From Epichloe hybrida (lineage: Eukaryota > Ascomycota > Sordariomycetes > Hypocreales > Clavicipitaceae), in contig JAFEKR010000019.1 of NCBI GenBank assembly GCA_019022495.1, positions 310,001-374,000 on the forward strand: DNA of 64,000 bases. The letters are read 5' to 3'. A program made the position numbers and the translations under genes. Within the stretch, counting starts at the first letter, position 1, and the number at the start of each line of letters is the position of its first letter. The notes beneath the pieces were generated by a model. The model was not told where the DNA came from. It made no database searches and saw nothing but the letters and a program-made list of their open reading frames with translations. Positions 22,501 to 32,984 of this stretch are shown here, one piece after another.

Positions 22501-25108
22501 TCGCTAAAATTAATAACATTCCTAAGTTAAGGCAAATCTAATAACTCTTGCCCTTATTGTTAAACTTAATGTTAATCTTTAAATACATATTTGCTTGCTT
22601 CCTATTATATTTAACTTCTTATAGTCTTATAATAGCCTTAATTACTTATCCTAAAACTAGTTAGTTTAGCTTTGTTAAATCTGTCCTTATAGTGTTCTTT
22701 TTTGCCTCCTTTTTAATGTTTTCTATAAAGTAAGTTTTAATAAAATTTAAGTCCTATACTTAGGTTTCTATATAGTTATCCTCTTTAACCTCCCCTTCTT
22801 TAGCTATATAATAACCACATTCCTAAAGATAGGTCTTGTGTTATTATACGTTAGAATTATCATTATATACTATAACATAGGCATATTCCTTATCCCTAGT
22901 GGATGGGTTCTCCTAACGTTAAAATTACCTAGGCTACCACTACTAGCTAAATGCCTCTAATAGTCCTAGGTCCTATGATTATTGTTTATTACATTAGACT
23001 AGGGGGTTATCTTATTAATTCTAACTAAAACCTAGACGCTTTCCTTTATTCTCCTACGGTCTATTCTACTATAGTCTTTAGTTTTGTCCCTTAATCTGCG
23101 TATTCCGCTAGTATAGCCTTAGTTAGAAAAAACCTAAGGATCTTTAGATATTCTAATTATCCTATCTATAATGTTAATTTCCTAGCTAAAATTATGTGTT
23201 TAATGGTTTATTCTAATTTACTTAAGCTTTATTCTTGTCTTCTTCTAAGTTACTACTAGATATCTTAGTATTAAAATAAACTTTTAGCTTCCCTTTGCCT
23301 TTTCTAGCCATAGACTAATCTTTACTTTATAAGTAATTATATAGGTCTTGCCTTTTATTATTTACTATAGTAACATAGGCTAATCTTATATCCGTTATTA
23401 TTAGAATCAGACACATCTAGCATAATCCTAGATAAAGTTTAAGATATAGGCGCACTAGAAGTTAATAATCCGTTATTTTGCCATTTACTCTAGCATACTA
23501 GAAAATTTTTAATGTAAAATCGCGAAAAGATACATTATTCTTAATGTCTTCTTTAGTGTATTTTGCTTTATTAAGCCACGCTATTATATCCTAAACTTAA
23601 ATGCTAAATTCCTTCTAAACTGCCTTAAAAACTAATAGTATATTACTAAATATAGTGCTCTGTTCTTCTAAATTAAGATATTATTAGTACTATACTATTA
23701 TATCTCCTTAGAATAGCGTCTAAATCTTCTTTTAGATAATGTCTTATTAACTAGAGTTAGTATAATATAAGTGATTCTTAACCGCCTAGACCTATAATTT
23801 AATATTATAGAAAATAGTCTGCTTCCTATTATACGTTATAAGGTCTTTGCTAGCTTCTTCTAATTTGTTATAAGGCTTAAAGTGTCTAATATCCGTAATT
23901 TTCTATGTTAAATCCGCGTTTTATTCCGCGTTTTCTATCTATTAGTTATCCTAATTTTAATTAAACGCTAGATTTATTCTTTTTCTAGGTTAGGAAGTCA
24001 CGTACTATTCCAGACCTAGGGAATACGTAGTTTAATACTACATCTAGTGTGAATTCGCCTGTTATTATGTGAAATCCTGTGGGTACTGCGGTTACTAATA
24101 CTATTAGTACTGTGGGTATATTGGTTGTACTAATAGTCTTGCTTTAGTATCTAGGTAGCTATTGTACTAACCCTAGTTGTTTAGTAGATGTAACATTCCT
24201 TAGGTGGTATTCCGCGCTAATAGCGTTAATCCCGCTAATGCATTTGCATTTTGCAAGCTTCTGATTTTAGTTATTAATCTTATAGCTAGCTAGTCTATTC
24301 CTACTGTTATTTCAGCTATTATTGCTTTTTGCGTGACCTGTTATTGCTACATTGCCTCCTGTAAGATCCTTGTAGTGTTAGATTTACTAATCTTAGTGTG
24401 AAACTCCCCTAGGTCTTGTAGGTTCTCTAAAGATCCTAACTAGAGGTTGCGAAATTCCTCTAAATCTAGTGGGTTCCCTAAAGGTCCTAATTATAGGTCC
24501 TCTAGATATAACTCTATTAGCTAGTTAGGGGGTTTAGTACACTAAATAATAGTGTTGTTTTTAGGATAGTTTTTAATCCCCTTTCCTTTGTTATTCTTAT
24601 CCTTCTCTATGCTACTCTTAGTCCTAGTGGTTATTATACTATAAGCAAGGCTAATGTTTTTGGATTATCCCTCTAATGCCTTACTGCCTTCTAATCTAGT
24701 AGATTTATTAAGAAAACCTATAGATTTAGCTTTATAAATGCATAATTTAACTTCCTTTTACGTAAGGTGTATAGCTTATAAATCTATTAGATTCTAGTGA
24801 ATAGGCAGTTCTTAATATATTAGGTTTTTACGTTTTTTAAGCAGTCTATTATTAAATTTATATTTCGTAAGTTTAATTAAATCTTCTTATTCCTTAGTTC
24901 TAATAAGTTATTATTTTTAGTACTTAAACGTAGGGTTTACTTTATTAAAAGCCTAAAACTAGTGAATAAGTTATAGTTTGTTTTTAGTAACTAGGAAGTT
25001 AGACTAAATATCTGTAAATTAACGCTGTAAATGGTTAGTTTTAGATATATAGTTTTGTTTCTAGGTTTTCAAAAGGGCGTAACAAAAGAATCTCTAATTA
25101 CTACTAAA
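22501..25108 (-). pseudogene. Presumed gag region of the chromovirus, heavily RIP-mutated
   Basis: Lies between the 5' LTR (25305-25109 on the minus strand) and protease/RT, where gag is expected. I could not read a CCHC knuckle or capsid motif. Around 23,990-24,560 the composition is less extreme (many GTG/GCG and AGGTCC-type segments), so RIP is uneven here. The call rests on position only. Confidence 0.4.
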
Positions 25109-25305
25109 TGTTACGTGTAGGTTTGGCATAATGTAAGGCGAATCTATTAGAGGGGCTAACGGATCTGCTGTTATAAAGTTATACTAAGTTTGCTATAAGA
25201 GCTACTGTTAGGTGTAAGGTAAGATGTCTAAAGAAGGTTAATTCTTTCTATCTAGAGTCCGAATCTAGTCTTATATACGCCCGCATCTAGCTCCGCCACG
25301 TAACA
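25109..25305 (-). repeat. LTR of the chromovirus, 5' copy in element orientation
   Basis: 197 bp with intact ends TGTTACGTG and CACGTAACA. Its right (outer) half keeps C/G (ACTGTTAGGTG, GTCCGAATC, GCCCGC, CTCCGCC), while its left (inner) half is mutated, the mirror image of the other LTR. Confidence 0.9.
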
Positions 25306-25786
25306 ATAAGACTTATTTTAGATGTAATTACTATAGGTGCCTTTGCAGACCCTAGGAATTAAAACATAGCTATAAAACAGAAAGCACACATGTTTATTAT
25401 AGAATGTAACGTGCTATATATATAAGTTTAAATAATTAGAATAGAAGATACTATTTAATCTTCTATATATAAACACTAGCAAGGCCTAATAACGCTTAGG
25501 ATACTAAGAAAGAGCATATAGAAAATACCTATTAGGATAAGCCACTTCTATAGGAATAAGGACTTAGTAGTAATAACCATTTTTAATAGCAAGGGCTAAA
25601 GTACTATTAGCCTTAGTGTAGCTCCTTATAAACTCCTTTAAGAGGTTTATCTTTCTTATAGTTATAATAAGGTAAGGAGAAGCTTCCTTAGGGATATTAT
25701 TATTATTATTAGTAGCGTAAAGAGAAATCTCTGCGTATATTAGAATGCTACTATAGCTAATATTAATCCTACTATGCACCTAGAAT
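25306..25786. other. Continuation of element X between two nested insertions
   Basis: AT-rich DNA starting with the right ATAAG duplication of the chromovirus and ending with the left CCTAGAAT duplication of the hAT-like element. It is the same host sequence as 14,201-14,884 to the left and 28,306 onward to the right. No motif recognised; the open frame at 25564-25779 (-) has no support as a gene. Confidence 0.5.
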
Positions 25787-26964
25787 CAGAGCATTGTTGT
25801 ATTGTATTGTATTGTATTTTTTGGCCCTTCGATGTATTGTATTGTATTGTATTGTCCTATGTATTGTTAGGGAAAAAAAAAAGTGGAGTATTATATAAAT
25901 TCATTATATAGTAGATTTTTTAAGTAATTTAATTATAGTATTCTTATTCTTATATATAATTTAGTTATTTATTTAAAAATCTATAAAGTTTTAGCTTATT
26001 TATAAAAGTAAGCTTATTATAGATATTATATACCTTAATAAAGTAATTCTTAGTTTAGTTTATAGAATGATTTTTTTTTATACTTTTTAAAAGTTCTTTT
26101 ATCTTAATATCTTTTTTCTTGGATTTACTATTACTTTTATTATATAAAAAAATACAATATAATACAATACAATACAATATAATGTATTATATAATATTAA
26201 GGGTAGTATATATATCTTAAATATATTAGATTTTAAGCGTAATCTAAATATAGTATTCGTATTTTTTTAAATAATTTAGATATTTATTTAAAATTCTATA
26301 AAGTTTTAGCTTATTTAGTAAAGTAAGCTTATTATATATTTAGGGTAGCTAAATATTATATATTAGAATATAGGCTTATACTTTAATTCTTTTTCTATAT
26401 TATAAAGGTCTTTTCACTATTCTATTATTTTTTACAGATTTACTACTAATTTCTATACCTTTTTTAGCTTTTATTATAATAATTACCCTAAAGAAATTAT
26501 TTAATATTCTTAATTAATAAGATATTAAATCTAAAGAAAAATATACTAATATAAGTAAACTTTTTAAAAAATATAATAAAATATTTTATCTTAAATAAAA
26601 CTTTCCTAGGTTTAAAAGAATTTTTTTTTAGATTTATAATATACTTTTTTAACTTTATAGGTTTTTTAAATAAAAGAATAAGTAAAAAGTCTATAAAAAA
26701 GTTTCTTAATACTTATCTTAATTAAAAATACTTATTTTAATTTAATAACTAGACTTTTTAATAGTTTATATAAATATAATAAAAAGCTTTATAAAAGTCT
26801 TAGCTATATATATTTTATATAGTTTTATATAATTTTATATAATAAAATTAGCTTTTTTTAAATAAAAGAAAATAGTATTTTAAATATAAAAAAAAATAAT
26901 TTACTATATATTTATATATAAGATATAATTCTCTTATCATAAAGAATATGAATAAAAAAGTGAG

Positions 26965-27308
26965 TCTGAAAAGTGAGTCTTTATAACTATTAGTAATGTA
27001 TTAATAGCTTTCTTACTTAAATATATAACCTTTACTTAAAGAGAGGGTTTTTAATAAAAGTGGGTCCATAAGTGGGTCTTTATAACTATTAGTAACTTAT
27101 CAATAGCTTTCTTACTTAAATATATAACCTTTACTTAAAGAGAGGGTTTTTAATAAAAGTGGGTCCATAAGTGGGTCTTTATAACTATTAGTAACTTATC
27201 AATAGCTTTCTTACTTAAATATATAACCTTTACTTAAAGAGAGGGTTTTTAATAAAAGTGAGTTTATAAGTGGGTTCTTATAACTATTAGTTACTTATCT
27301 ATAGCTTT
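26965..27308. repeat. 99-bp tandem repeats in hAT-like copy A
   Basis: About three and a half units, each containing AAAGTGGGTCCATAAGTGGG and a downstream AAAGAGAGGGTTTTTAATAA. Spacing is about 99 bp (for example 27,062 and 27,161). The same unit occurs about five times in copy B at 44,590-45,100. Confidence 0.85.
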
Positions 27309-27313
27309 TATGC

Positions 27314-27485
27314 TGTCATGGTCTAGCCCTAAGGGCTAATCGCGGGTGCCTGCGCCACCATGTGAGTTTAACCCTAATTCCGTTGCGCCATAGAGGCAAC
27401 AAAAGAATACGCATTGCACAAGTCCCTATAACTTATGCAATTGACACCTATATTGCTAGGTCTAGGCAAAGCCTAGATCATCACA
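27314..27485. repeat. Left terminal repeat of the miniature LTR element
   Basis: 172 bp. Differs from the right copy only at 27,365-27,375, where it has GTGAGTTTAACCCTA; the B-box-like segment is therefore mutated in this copy by three RIP-type changes. Confidence 0.88.
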
Positions 27486-27674
27486 TAGGCCCTTTCCCTA
27501 GGTGACCTTTCCATTAACCCCTTTTGACCCCTTGTAAGCTAGCAATACCGTGCATCCCCCAGGGACTCTCTTTTCCCTGTAAGCCTAGGAAGAACCCCGT
27601 TATGGCTGCCCTATAGTGCACCTTTTTGTACACGCAGCCGGTTCGAACCTATGACCTTAGGTGACTTGTGCAAA

Positions 27675-27846
27675 TGTCATGGTCTAGCCCTAAGGGCTAA
27701 TCGCGGGTGCCTGCGCCACCATGTGGGTTTGACCCCAATTCCGTTGCGCCATAGAGGCAACAAAAGAATACGCATTGCACAAGTCCCTATAACTTATGCA
27801 ATTGACACCTATATTGCTAGGTCTAGGCAAAGCCTAGATCATCACA
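27675..27846. repeat. Right terminal repeat of the miniature LTR element
   Basis: 172 bp, with the unmutated GTGGGTTTGACCCCA segment. The ends form an imperfect inverted repeat (TGTCATGGTCTAGCC against TGTGATGATCTAGGC). An open frame at 27651-27863 crosses this repeat and is not coding. Confidence 0.88.
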
Positions 27847-27910
27847 TATGCTTAGATATATAATTTTTACTTAAAAGGAATACTAGCTAATACTAATAGC
27901 TATTAAATTT

Positions 27911-28070
27911 ATAAGCTATTACAAGCTATTACAAGCTATTACAAGCTATTACAAGCTATTACAAGCTATTACAAGCTATTACAAGCTATTACAAGCTATT
28001 ACAAGCTATTACAAGCTATTACAAGCTATTACAAGCTATTATAAGCTATTATAAGCTATTATAAGCTATT
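27911..28070. repeat. Decamer tandem array (A-C/T-AAGCTATT), 16 units
   Basis: Exactly sixteen 10-bp units. Twelve read ACAAGCTATT and four ATAAGCTATT. The equivalent arrays at 45,171-45,280 and 36,891-37,119 lack the ACA form. The CpA in twelve adjacent units stands out in a region otherwise emptied of CpA. Confidence 0.95.
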
Positions 28071-28297
28071 ATATTAACTATATATACCTTATTATAACTT
28101 ATAATTAAGGAATTTAACTTAAAACTAAAAAAAAGAAAAAAAAATACAAAACAATACAAATAATACATGTATTGTATTGTATTGTAAAATTTTAGATGTA
28201 TTGTATTGTGTAATGTATTGTATTGTATTATATTGTCAATACAATACAATACAATACACAATACATCAAATGTATTGTATTGTATTGCAATGCTCTG

Positions 28298-31200
28298 CCT
28301 AGAATACAAACAGAAACTTATACTATAGTAATAATAACTATTAGCAAATGTTAATTATAGGATTAAATAGCTTCTAAACCTATATAATCTTTACTAATAA
28401 AAGGAGGGCAAAATTTAGTATAATTAGACTAATTAAAAGTCTTTATTAACGAAAGTTTATGCTTTAGAATGCTTACCCTTATAATAGTAGTAACATTAGG
28501 GAGTCTTTAATAAGCTAGATTAAGGGATTTCACTATAATTAATTAGTTATAAGAAATAAGGGTTTAAGAGAGAGAAAGAGAAAAGAAAAAGAGAGCTAAG
28601 AATTAAGTTTACAAAGACACTACCTAAATAATAGACAGTGATAACTAGTAAGTAATAGCCGCTAATAACCGATTTATAACACTATAAAGGTGTAAATCAT
28701 AGGAGCCTACTAACCTCTAAGAGGTACCTATAAATAGCTGCTAATAACTATCTATATAGCTAATAAGAACTATAAGAGCAAGGCTAAGACTATAGGAACT
28801 ATTTAATCTTACTAATCTTTATATTATTACACTACTTAGACCTTAAAAGCACTTACCCTTCACTATCTATTTATATCTCTTTTCCCCTCTCTTATTACTT
28901 TAACCTAGCTTTGCTAAGTAAGCTACTATTCTTTATTTCTCCTTCTAAAAACACACTATTAATAATTATACTATTTAATCTAGTTAAGAAATAGCTAATT
29001 ATAAAGAAAATATAGTTAATAAAAGCGCTTACACTAATATAGATAGTAGCACTATTATATACTTTACTTATAGTAAATATCTTACGCTATTCTATGTCTA
29101 TATTTTAATCTATAGAACTAAGGGTTTTTTCTTTAGAGATAAAGAGAGAAGCACTATAAAGCTTAACCTAGTTAACCTCTATAGTTAGTAGCCTCTACTA
29201 TTTTATCTAAGATAAAGCTAGCTATAACCCTTAACTAGGTTTAAGGTCTATTAAGATAGCAATAACTTTAACTAGGTAACGCTAATTAGACTAGGGTAGG
29301 ATTAGTTAAGCTAGCAAAACTATTTAATAAATATCTATAAATTCCTAAGAAAAGCCTATAAGATACTAAGTAAAGACTAGCTTAACTAGTTTAAACTAAC
29401 TACTATAGGTAAGATTATTATACATAGCCTTAAAGCAATAGTAGCTATACTACTATAAACATTTATAATTAAGCTAATAGAAGATTTTAACTTAAATGCT
29501 TTATAGTAATTAATTAGTTTAAAAGCTAGGAGACTTTATTCTAACTACTAGCTTATTAATATTAAGTATAGTTTAAAGTATAACCCTATTAACCTTTACT
29601 TAGATATAAGCTATTAACACCTTATTATAGGATTTACATTCTTTATAAACTACTAGATATGCTTTTTATTTAATTAAAAGTAAAGGTAGCTTTACTACTT
29701 TAATAGTATAAAGGAAGGGTAAGTAATAAGGTTTACTAATTTTACTATAGGATAGGGGCAAATTATATAGCTACTAAACTACCTATATAATTTTAAAGTA
29801 ATTATAGTTCTAGTAATAAAATAGAAAGGGAACTAGGAGTGCAAATATGCTTGTCTAGGGTTTCTATTATAAGTAATTCATTACTAAGTTAGACACTAAG
29901 CACTTAATTTACTTTCTAAAGACTAGAATACACTAAACTAATATAATATTAAATTTAAATAGTTATATATATTTAGTGGGGATTTAAGCATTAGTTATTA
30001 CTTTAAGCTTTATTTAAGAGACTAGATAATTACTAATAATATCCTAGACCTAGGGTATAGTTATGCTAGAGCTCTTATAAGAACTATAAGAGTCCTATAA
30101 GATATAGCTATAAACAAATTAGGAGTTAGAGACTAGTTACCTAGGGAGTTATCCTACTAGAAGGACTTTAACCTCTAATACCTAATATATAATATAATAA
30201 AGCGCTAGCTACCTTGTTTTATAACCTAAATAATTAGTGAAGGTTTACCTATTAGTGTAGTAATTATAGCCTAGGAGAATAAAGTTAGTAATAAGAACTA
30301 ACTAATTAAATAGTATACTAAAATAGCTTAAAGTAATAGACTTTATATCTAGGATTATTAGTAGCCTATTATACATACCTTTACTAAGGATTTTAAAGTC
30401 TTTAATATTAGTATCTAAGAGATATTATAAGAATAGGAAAGGTAAATATAATAGGATATAGATAATAAGCATTAATAGAAAACTAAGGAGTAAAGATTAA
30501 GTAAAAGGGTAAGTTCCTAGGTATTATAAGAGTCCTTATTAGGACTATTATCTTTAACTAGATATAAAGAGATACTATAGTCTTTAGCTATAAAACTTAA
30601 GGCGCTCTAGTAAGGTAAGTAGGGATAGGCATATAGTATTATAGACTAAACTCTTTAATAATAGTAAGCAGTGACTAATAAGTTATTCTAGATAGATATT
30701 AAGGATTAGCTAAGGTTATAGTAAATCTATAGAGTTATTAGGGAGAACTAAGTATATAACTATAGGACTTTAGTTAAGTAAGTAAAAGAGAACACTATAC
30801 GCCGCCCCCTTAGAGATATAGGATAAGCTATAATAATTAATTTTCTTCCTTTTCTTAAGTTAGAATAAGTAGCTTAAAGGAAAATAATTATACTATTACT
30901 AATATTATTTATATATGCTTTAGTAGTGTTACTTAGCTTAGTTTCCTATAGAATATAGCTAGAGATTATTAAAGCTTACTAGTAAGAAAAAAGGCATGCT
31001 ATAGGATTAATTAATTAATATAAGGATTAGGGAAAGAGAGCAAGCTAGTGAGATTTAAAGTAACCTATGCTATACACTCCCTTACTAATATTACTTACCA
31101 CTTACCTATAAACGCTAAAGACGCTAAAGCTCTCTAGGGAAATAAAAAATCTAGGTCTTTAGCTAGGGAGGTTTCTTTTCTATCTTCTCTTTTTTTTTTT

Positions 31201-31388
31201 TTTTCTTCTATTCTTTTGTTTTTCTTATAAAAGCTTTAGACCTATATATACTAGATTAAATAATACCTTCCCTTAAAACACAGTACCTTACTATTAGTTA
31301 TGCTTAAGAATACTTTAGTTATTACCCTTTTTATTACTATTTTCCCTTTCCTAGGGGCTAGGAAGGGAAAATAGTTAGAGAGGTATTA
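28298..31388 (+). pseudogene. Element X, downstream part with an unrecognised RIP-interrupted frame
   Basis: AT-rich DNA resuming after the hAT-like insertion. Between about 30,161 and 30,830 one frame on + stays coherent for more than 600 bases; its stops are all TAA or TAG. Readable pieces include FTKDFKVFNISI, AYSIID, AVTNKLF and ENTIRRPLRDIG. If the stops were CAA, CAG or TGG, the protein would be Gln-rich. I do not recognise the family. A purine-rich stretch (31,352-31,383) precedes the LTR at 31,389. It could be an extra ORF after pol in element X or a separate decayed element. 28,306-29,800 shows no recognised signal. Confidence 0.45.
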
Positions 31389-31856
31389 TATGCCATAATA
31401 CGCGCGCCTATAAACGCGCGTATTTGCGATAATAAGCACAAGGGATATAGGGGATTGTAAGGATAAATAATATAATAAGGGATAATAATATTAGTTATCT
31501 AGGTAAAGGGACTATTTAATCTATAAAGAGATCACCTATAGCTAGATTCTTTTAAGGTTCTTTATGCACGCCTAACTTTAGATTTTTAACTTAAATACCT
31601 AGCGCTACTATAGCTACTATTGTGTTTACCTTAATAAGATAAATTAATAAGATTATTTCCCTAACTTAACTAAAAAGTCACTTCTAATTTAACAGACTAT
31701 TTAATCTAAATTGTCTCTATTTATAGAGACTAATTTAGCTATTATTATAATTGCTGCTGTTAAGTTAATTAACCCTTCTAACGTGAGCAGACGTCACTGC
31801 TACCTACGACCGTGGGCTAGCATCGTGTCTTTTAGGGTGTTGTTTTCCGCTTGACA
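31389..31856 (+). repeat. LTR of gypsy element X, right copy
   Basis: About 468 bp, matching 6957-7424. Its right part is nearly unmutated (from AACGTGAGCAGACGTCACTG to CCGCTTGACA), while its left part is RIP-mutated (TATGCCATAATACG against TGTGCCGTGATACG). By the polarity seen at other elements this is the outer right LTR. The 5 bases after it (AATTA) do not match those before the left copy. Confidence 0.75.
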
Positions 31857-32759
31857 AATTAGTTACCCTATATAGCTTAAATAAGCTATAGAAATAAGTT
31901 TAACTTATTTTTAAAAATAATAGTAAGACTAACTTTTATATAATATACTATAATTATTATAAGAGATTTAATAACTTTTACTATTACTATTATTACTATT
32001 ATTACTATTATTACTATTATTACTATTATTACTATTATTACTATTATTACTATTATTACTATTATTACTATTATTACTATTATTACTATTATTACTATTA
32101 TTACTATTATTACTGTTATTACTATTATTACTATTATTACTATTATTACTATTATTACTATTATTACTATTATTACTATTATTACTATTATTACTATTAT
32201 TACTATTATTACTATTATTACTATTATCTTACTTTTATTATTATTTTAAAAAACATAAAAAAGAAAACATTTTTATGATATTAATATTTTTAAAAACCTT
32301 AAAATACTAAGTTATTAAAAACTATAGCTTTTACTATAGTAATTTACTTATAATTACTAGTATTTATATTTTATTTATTTATTAGTTATATATATTTTAT
32401 TAAACTTTAACACTAATAATATTCTAAGTAATATTAGTATTTTAAGCTATTCTAAGCTAACCTAAGCTAACCTAAGCTATTCTAAGCTAACCTAAGCTAT
32501 TCTAAGCTAGTATAAGCTATTAGAAGCTATTATAAGCTATTATAAGCTATGTTAAGCTATTTTAAGCTATTCTAAGCTACTATAAAGTTATTATAAGCTA
32601 ATATAAGCTAATATAAGCTAATATAAGCTATGGTAAAGCTATTATAAGCTATTATAAGCTAGTATAAGCTATCCTAAGCTAGTATAAGCTAACTTAAGCT
32701 AGTATAAGCTATCTTAAGCTATCTTAAGCTATCTTAAGCTATTATAACCTAGTATAAGC
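31857..32759. mobile_element. hAT-like sequence, tandem-repeat-rich part left of the inverted-repeat arms
   Basis: Similar in order and sequence to 36,540-37,119: a block with AAAACATAAAAAAG, then TTTACTTATAATTACTAGTATTTATATT, then AAGCTA-type decamers. It contains a 9-bp microsatellite (31,979-32,227) and a degenerate decamer array (about 32,440-32,759). No terminus and no transposase is seen on this side. Confidence 0.5.
31979..32227. repeat. 9-bp microsatellite (ACTATTATT)n
   Basis: About 27 nearly perfect units over 249 bp, with one T-to-G change near 32,115. This is almost pure A/T/C on this strand and very uniform, so it is likely a recent slippage expansion. Confidence 0.95.
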
Positions 32760-32955
32760 TAGTATAAGCTAGCACTAAACACCTATAGTTAGCTATACCT
32801 AATATAGTGTAGGCCTGTAAGAGGGTTAGCGCTAGCCTATATATAGATATAAGGGGGTTTTTTATCCTAGTTTAGGGTTTTCCCTCTTAACTAAGCAGTT
32901 AGAATACTAGGACTAGCTACTTAATTAGCTATCTAGCGTAAAGAATATATATATA
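32760..32955. repeat. Left arm of a ~195-bp inverted repeat, RIP-mutated
   Basis: Pairs with the reverse complement of 33735-33829 plus 36323-36422 (the right arm is split by LTR element F1). Differences are overwhelmingly C-to-T or G-to-A in this arm. For example CACCTATAGTTAG stands here against CACCTACGGTTGG in the right arm. Confidence 0.8.
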
Positions 32956-32984
32956 TATATATATACCTATATTAAGCTATAAAA

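Larger units (their letters stand above)
14885..25305 (-). mobile_element. Complete but RIP-dead chromodomain Ty3/gypsy retrotransposon (chromovirus)
   Basis: 10,421 bp bounded by two 197-bp LTRs (14885-15081 and 25109-25305) that start TGTTACGTG and end CACGTAACA. It is flanked by the 5-bp duplication ATAAG (14880-14884 and 25306-25310). Coding motifs are on the minus strand: RT near 21,020-21,110, RNase H 20,120-20,341, integrase about 19,110-19,420 and a chromodomain about 18,490-18,605. Chromodomains in this group direct integration to modified chromatin, which fits a heterochromatic block like this one. It is inserted in the 3' portion of element X. Catalytic residues and Trp codons are lost to RIP. 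Confidence 0.92.
27314..27846. mobile_element. Miniature LTR retrotransposon (TRIM-like) with tRNA-like promoter boxes in its LTRs
   Basis: 533 bp: two direct 172-bp terminal repeats (27314-27485 and 27675-27846) enclose 189 bp (27486-27674). The repeats start TG, end CA, and differ at three positions, all G/A or C/T. The unit is flanked by the 5-bp duplication TATGC (27309-27313 and 27847-27851). Copy B of the surrounding hAT-like element has the empty site, a single TATGC at 45106-45110 in otherwise matching sequence. Each repeat contains TAGCCCTAAGGG (right copy 27685-27696), one mismatch from the Pol III A box, and GGTTTGACCCC (27726-27736), close to the B box, starting 41 bp apart as in a tRNA gene. 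The interior has GGTTCGAACC (27640-27649). It has no coding capacity, so it depends on proteins from other elements. A pair of SINEs is an alternative but would not explain the shared TSD. Confidence 0.85.
25787..28297. mobile_element. hAT-like DNA transposon, non-autonomous copy A
   Basis: 2,511 bp. Starts CAGAGCATTG and ends CAATGCTCTG, an inverted 10-bp terminus, and is flanked by a perfect 8-bp duplication CCTAGAAT (25779-25786 and 28298-28305). An 8-bp TSD with CA-type ends fits the hAT superfamily. No transposase frame is visible. Much of the element is tandem sequence: TGTAT pentamers at both ends, a 99-bp repeat at about 26,970-27,300 and a decamer array at 27,911-28,070. It carries the miniature LTR element 27,314-27,846. 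It presumably relied on a transposase encoded elsewhere. Copy B is at 41509-45421. Confidence 0.88.

Noticed and set aside
27640..27736. tRNA gene
   Set aside because: B-box-like sequences are present, but I could not build acceptor, D, anticodon and T arms together.
27314..27846. Two independent SINE copies
   Set aside because: One TATGC duplication flanks the pair as a unit, both units end TG...CA, there is no A-rich tail, and the empty site lacks the whole 533 bp.
27911..28070. CRISPR array
   Set aside because: Units are 10 bp in direct tandem without spacers, in a eukaryotic transposon.
28049..28309. 86-codon open frame, and similar ones at 37567-37794 and 41448-41648
   Set aside because: Translations of TGTAT/ATACA pentamer repeats at hAT-like ends; no coding value.
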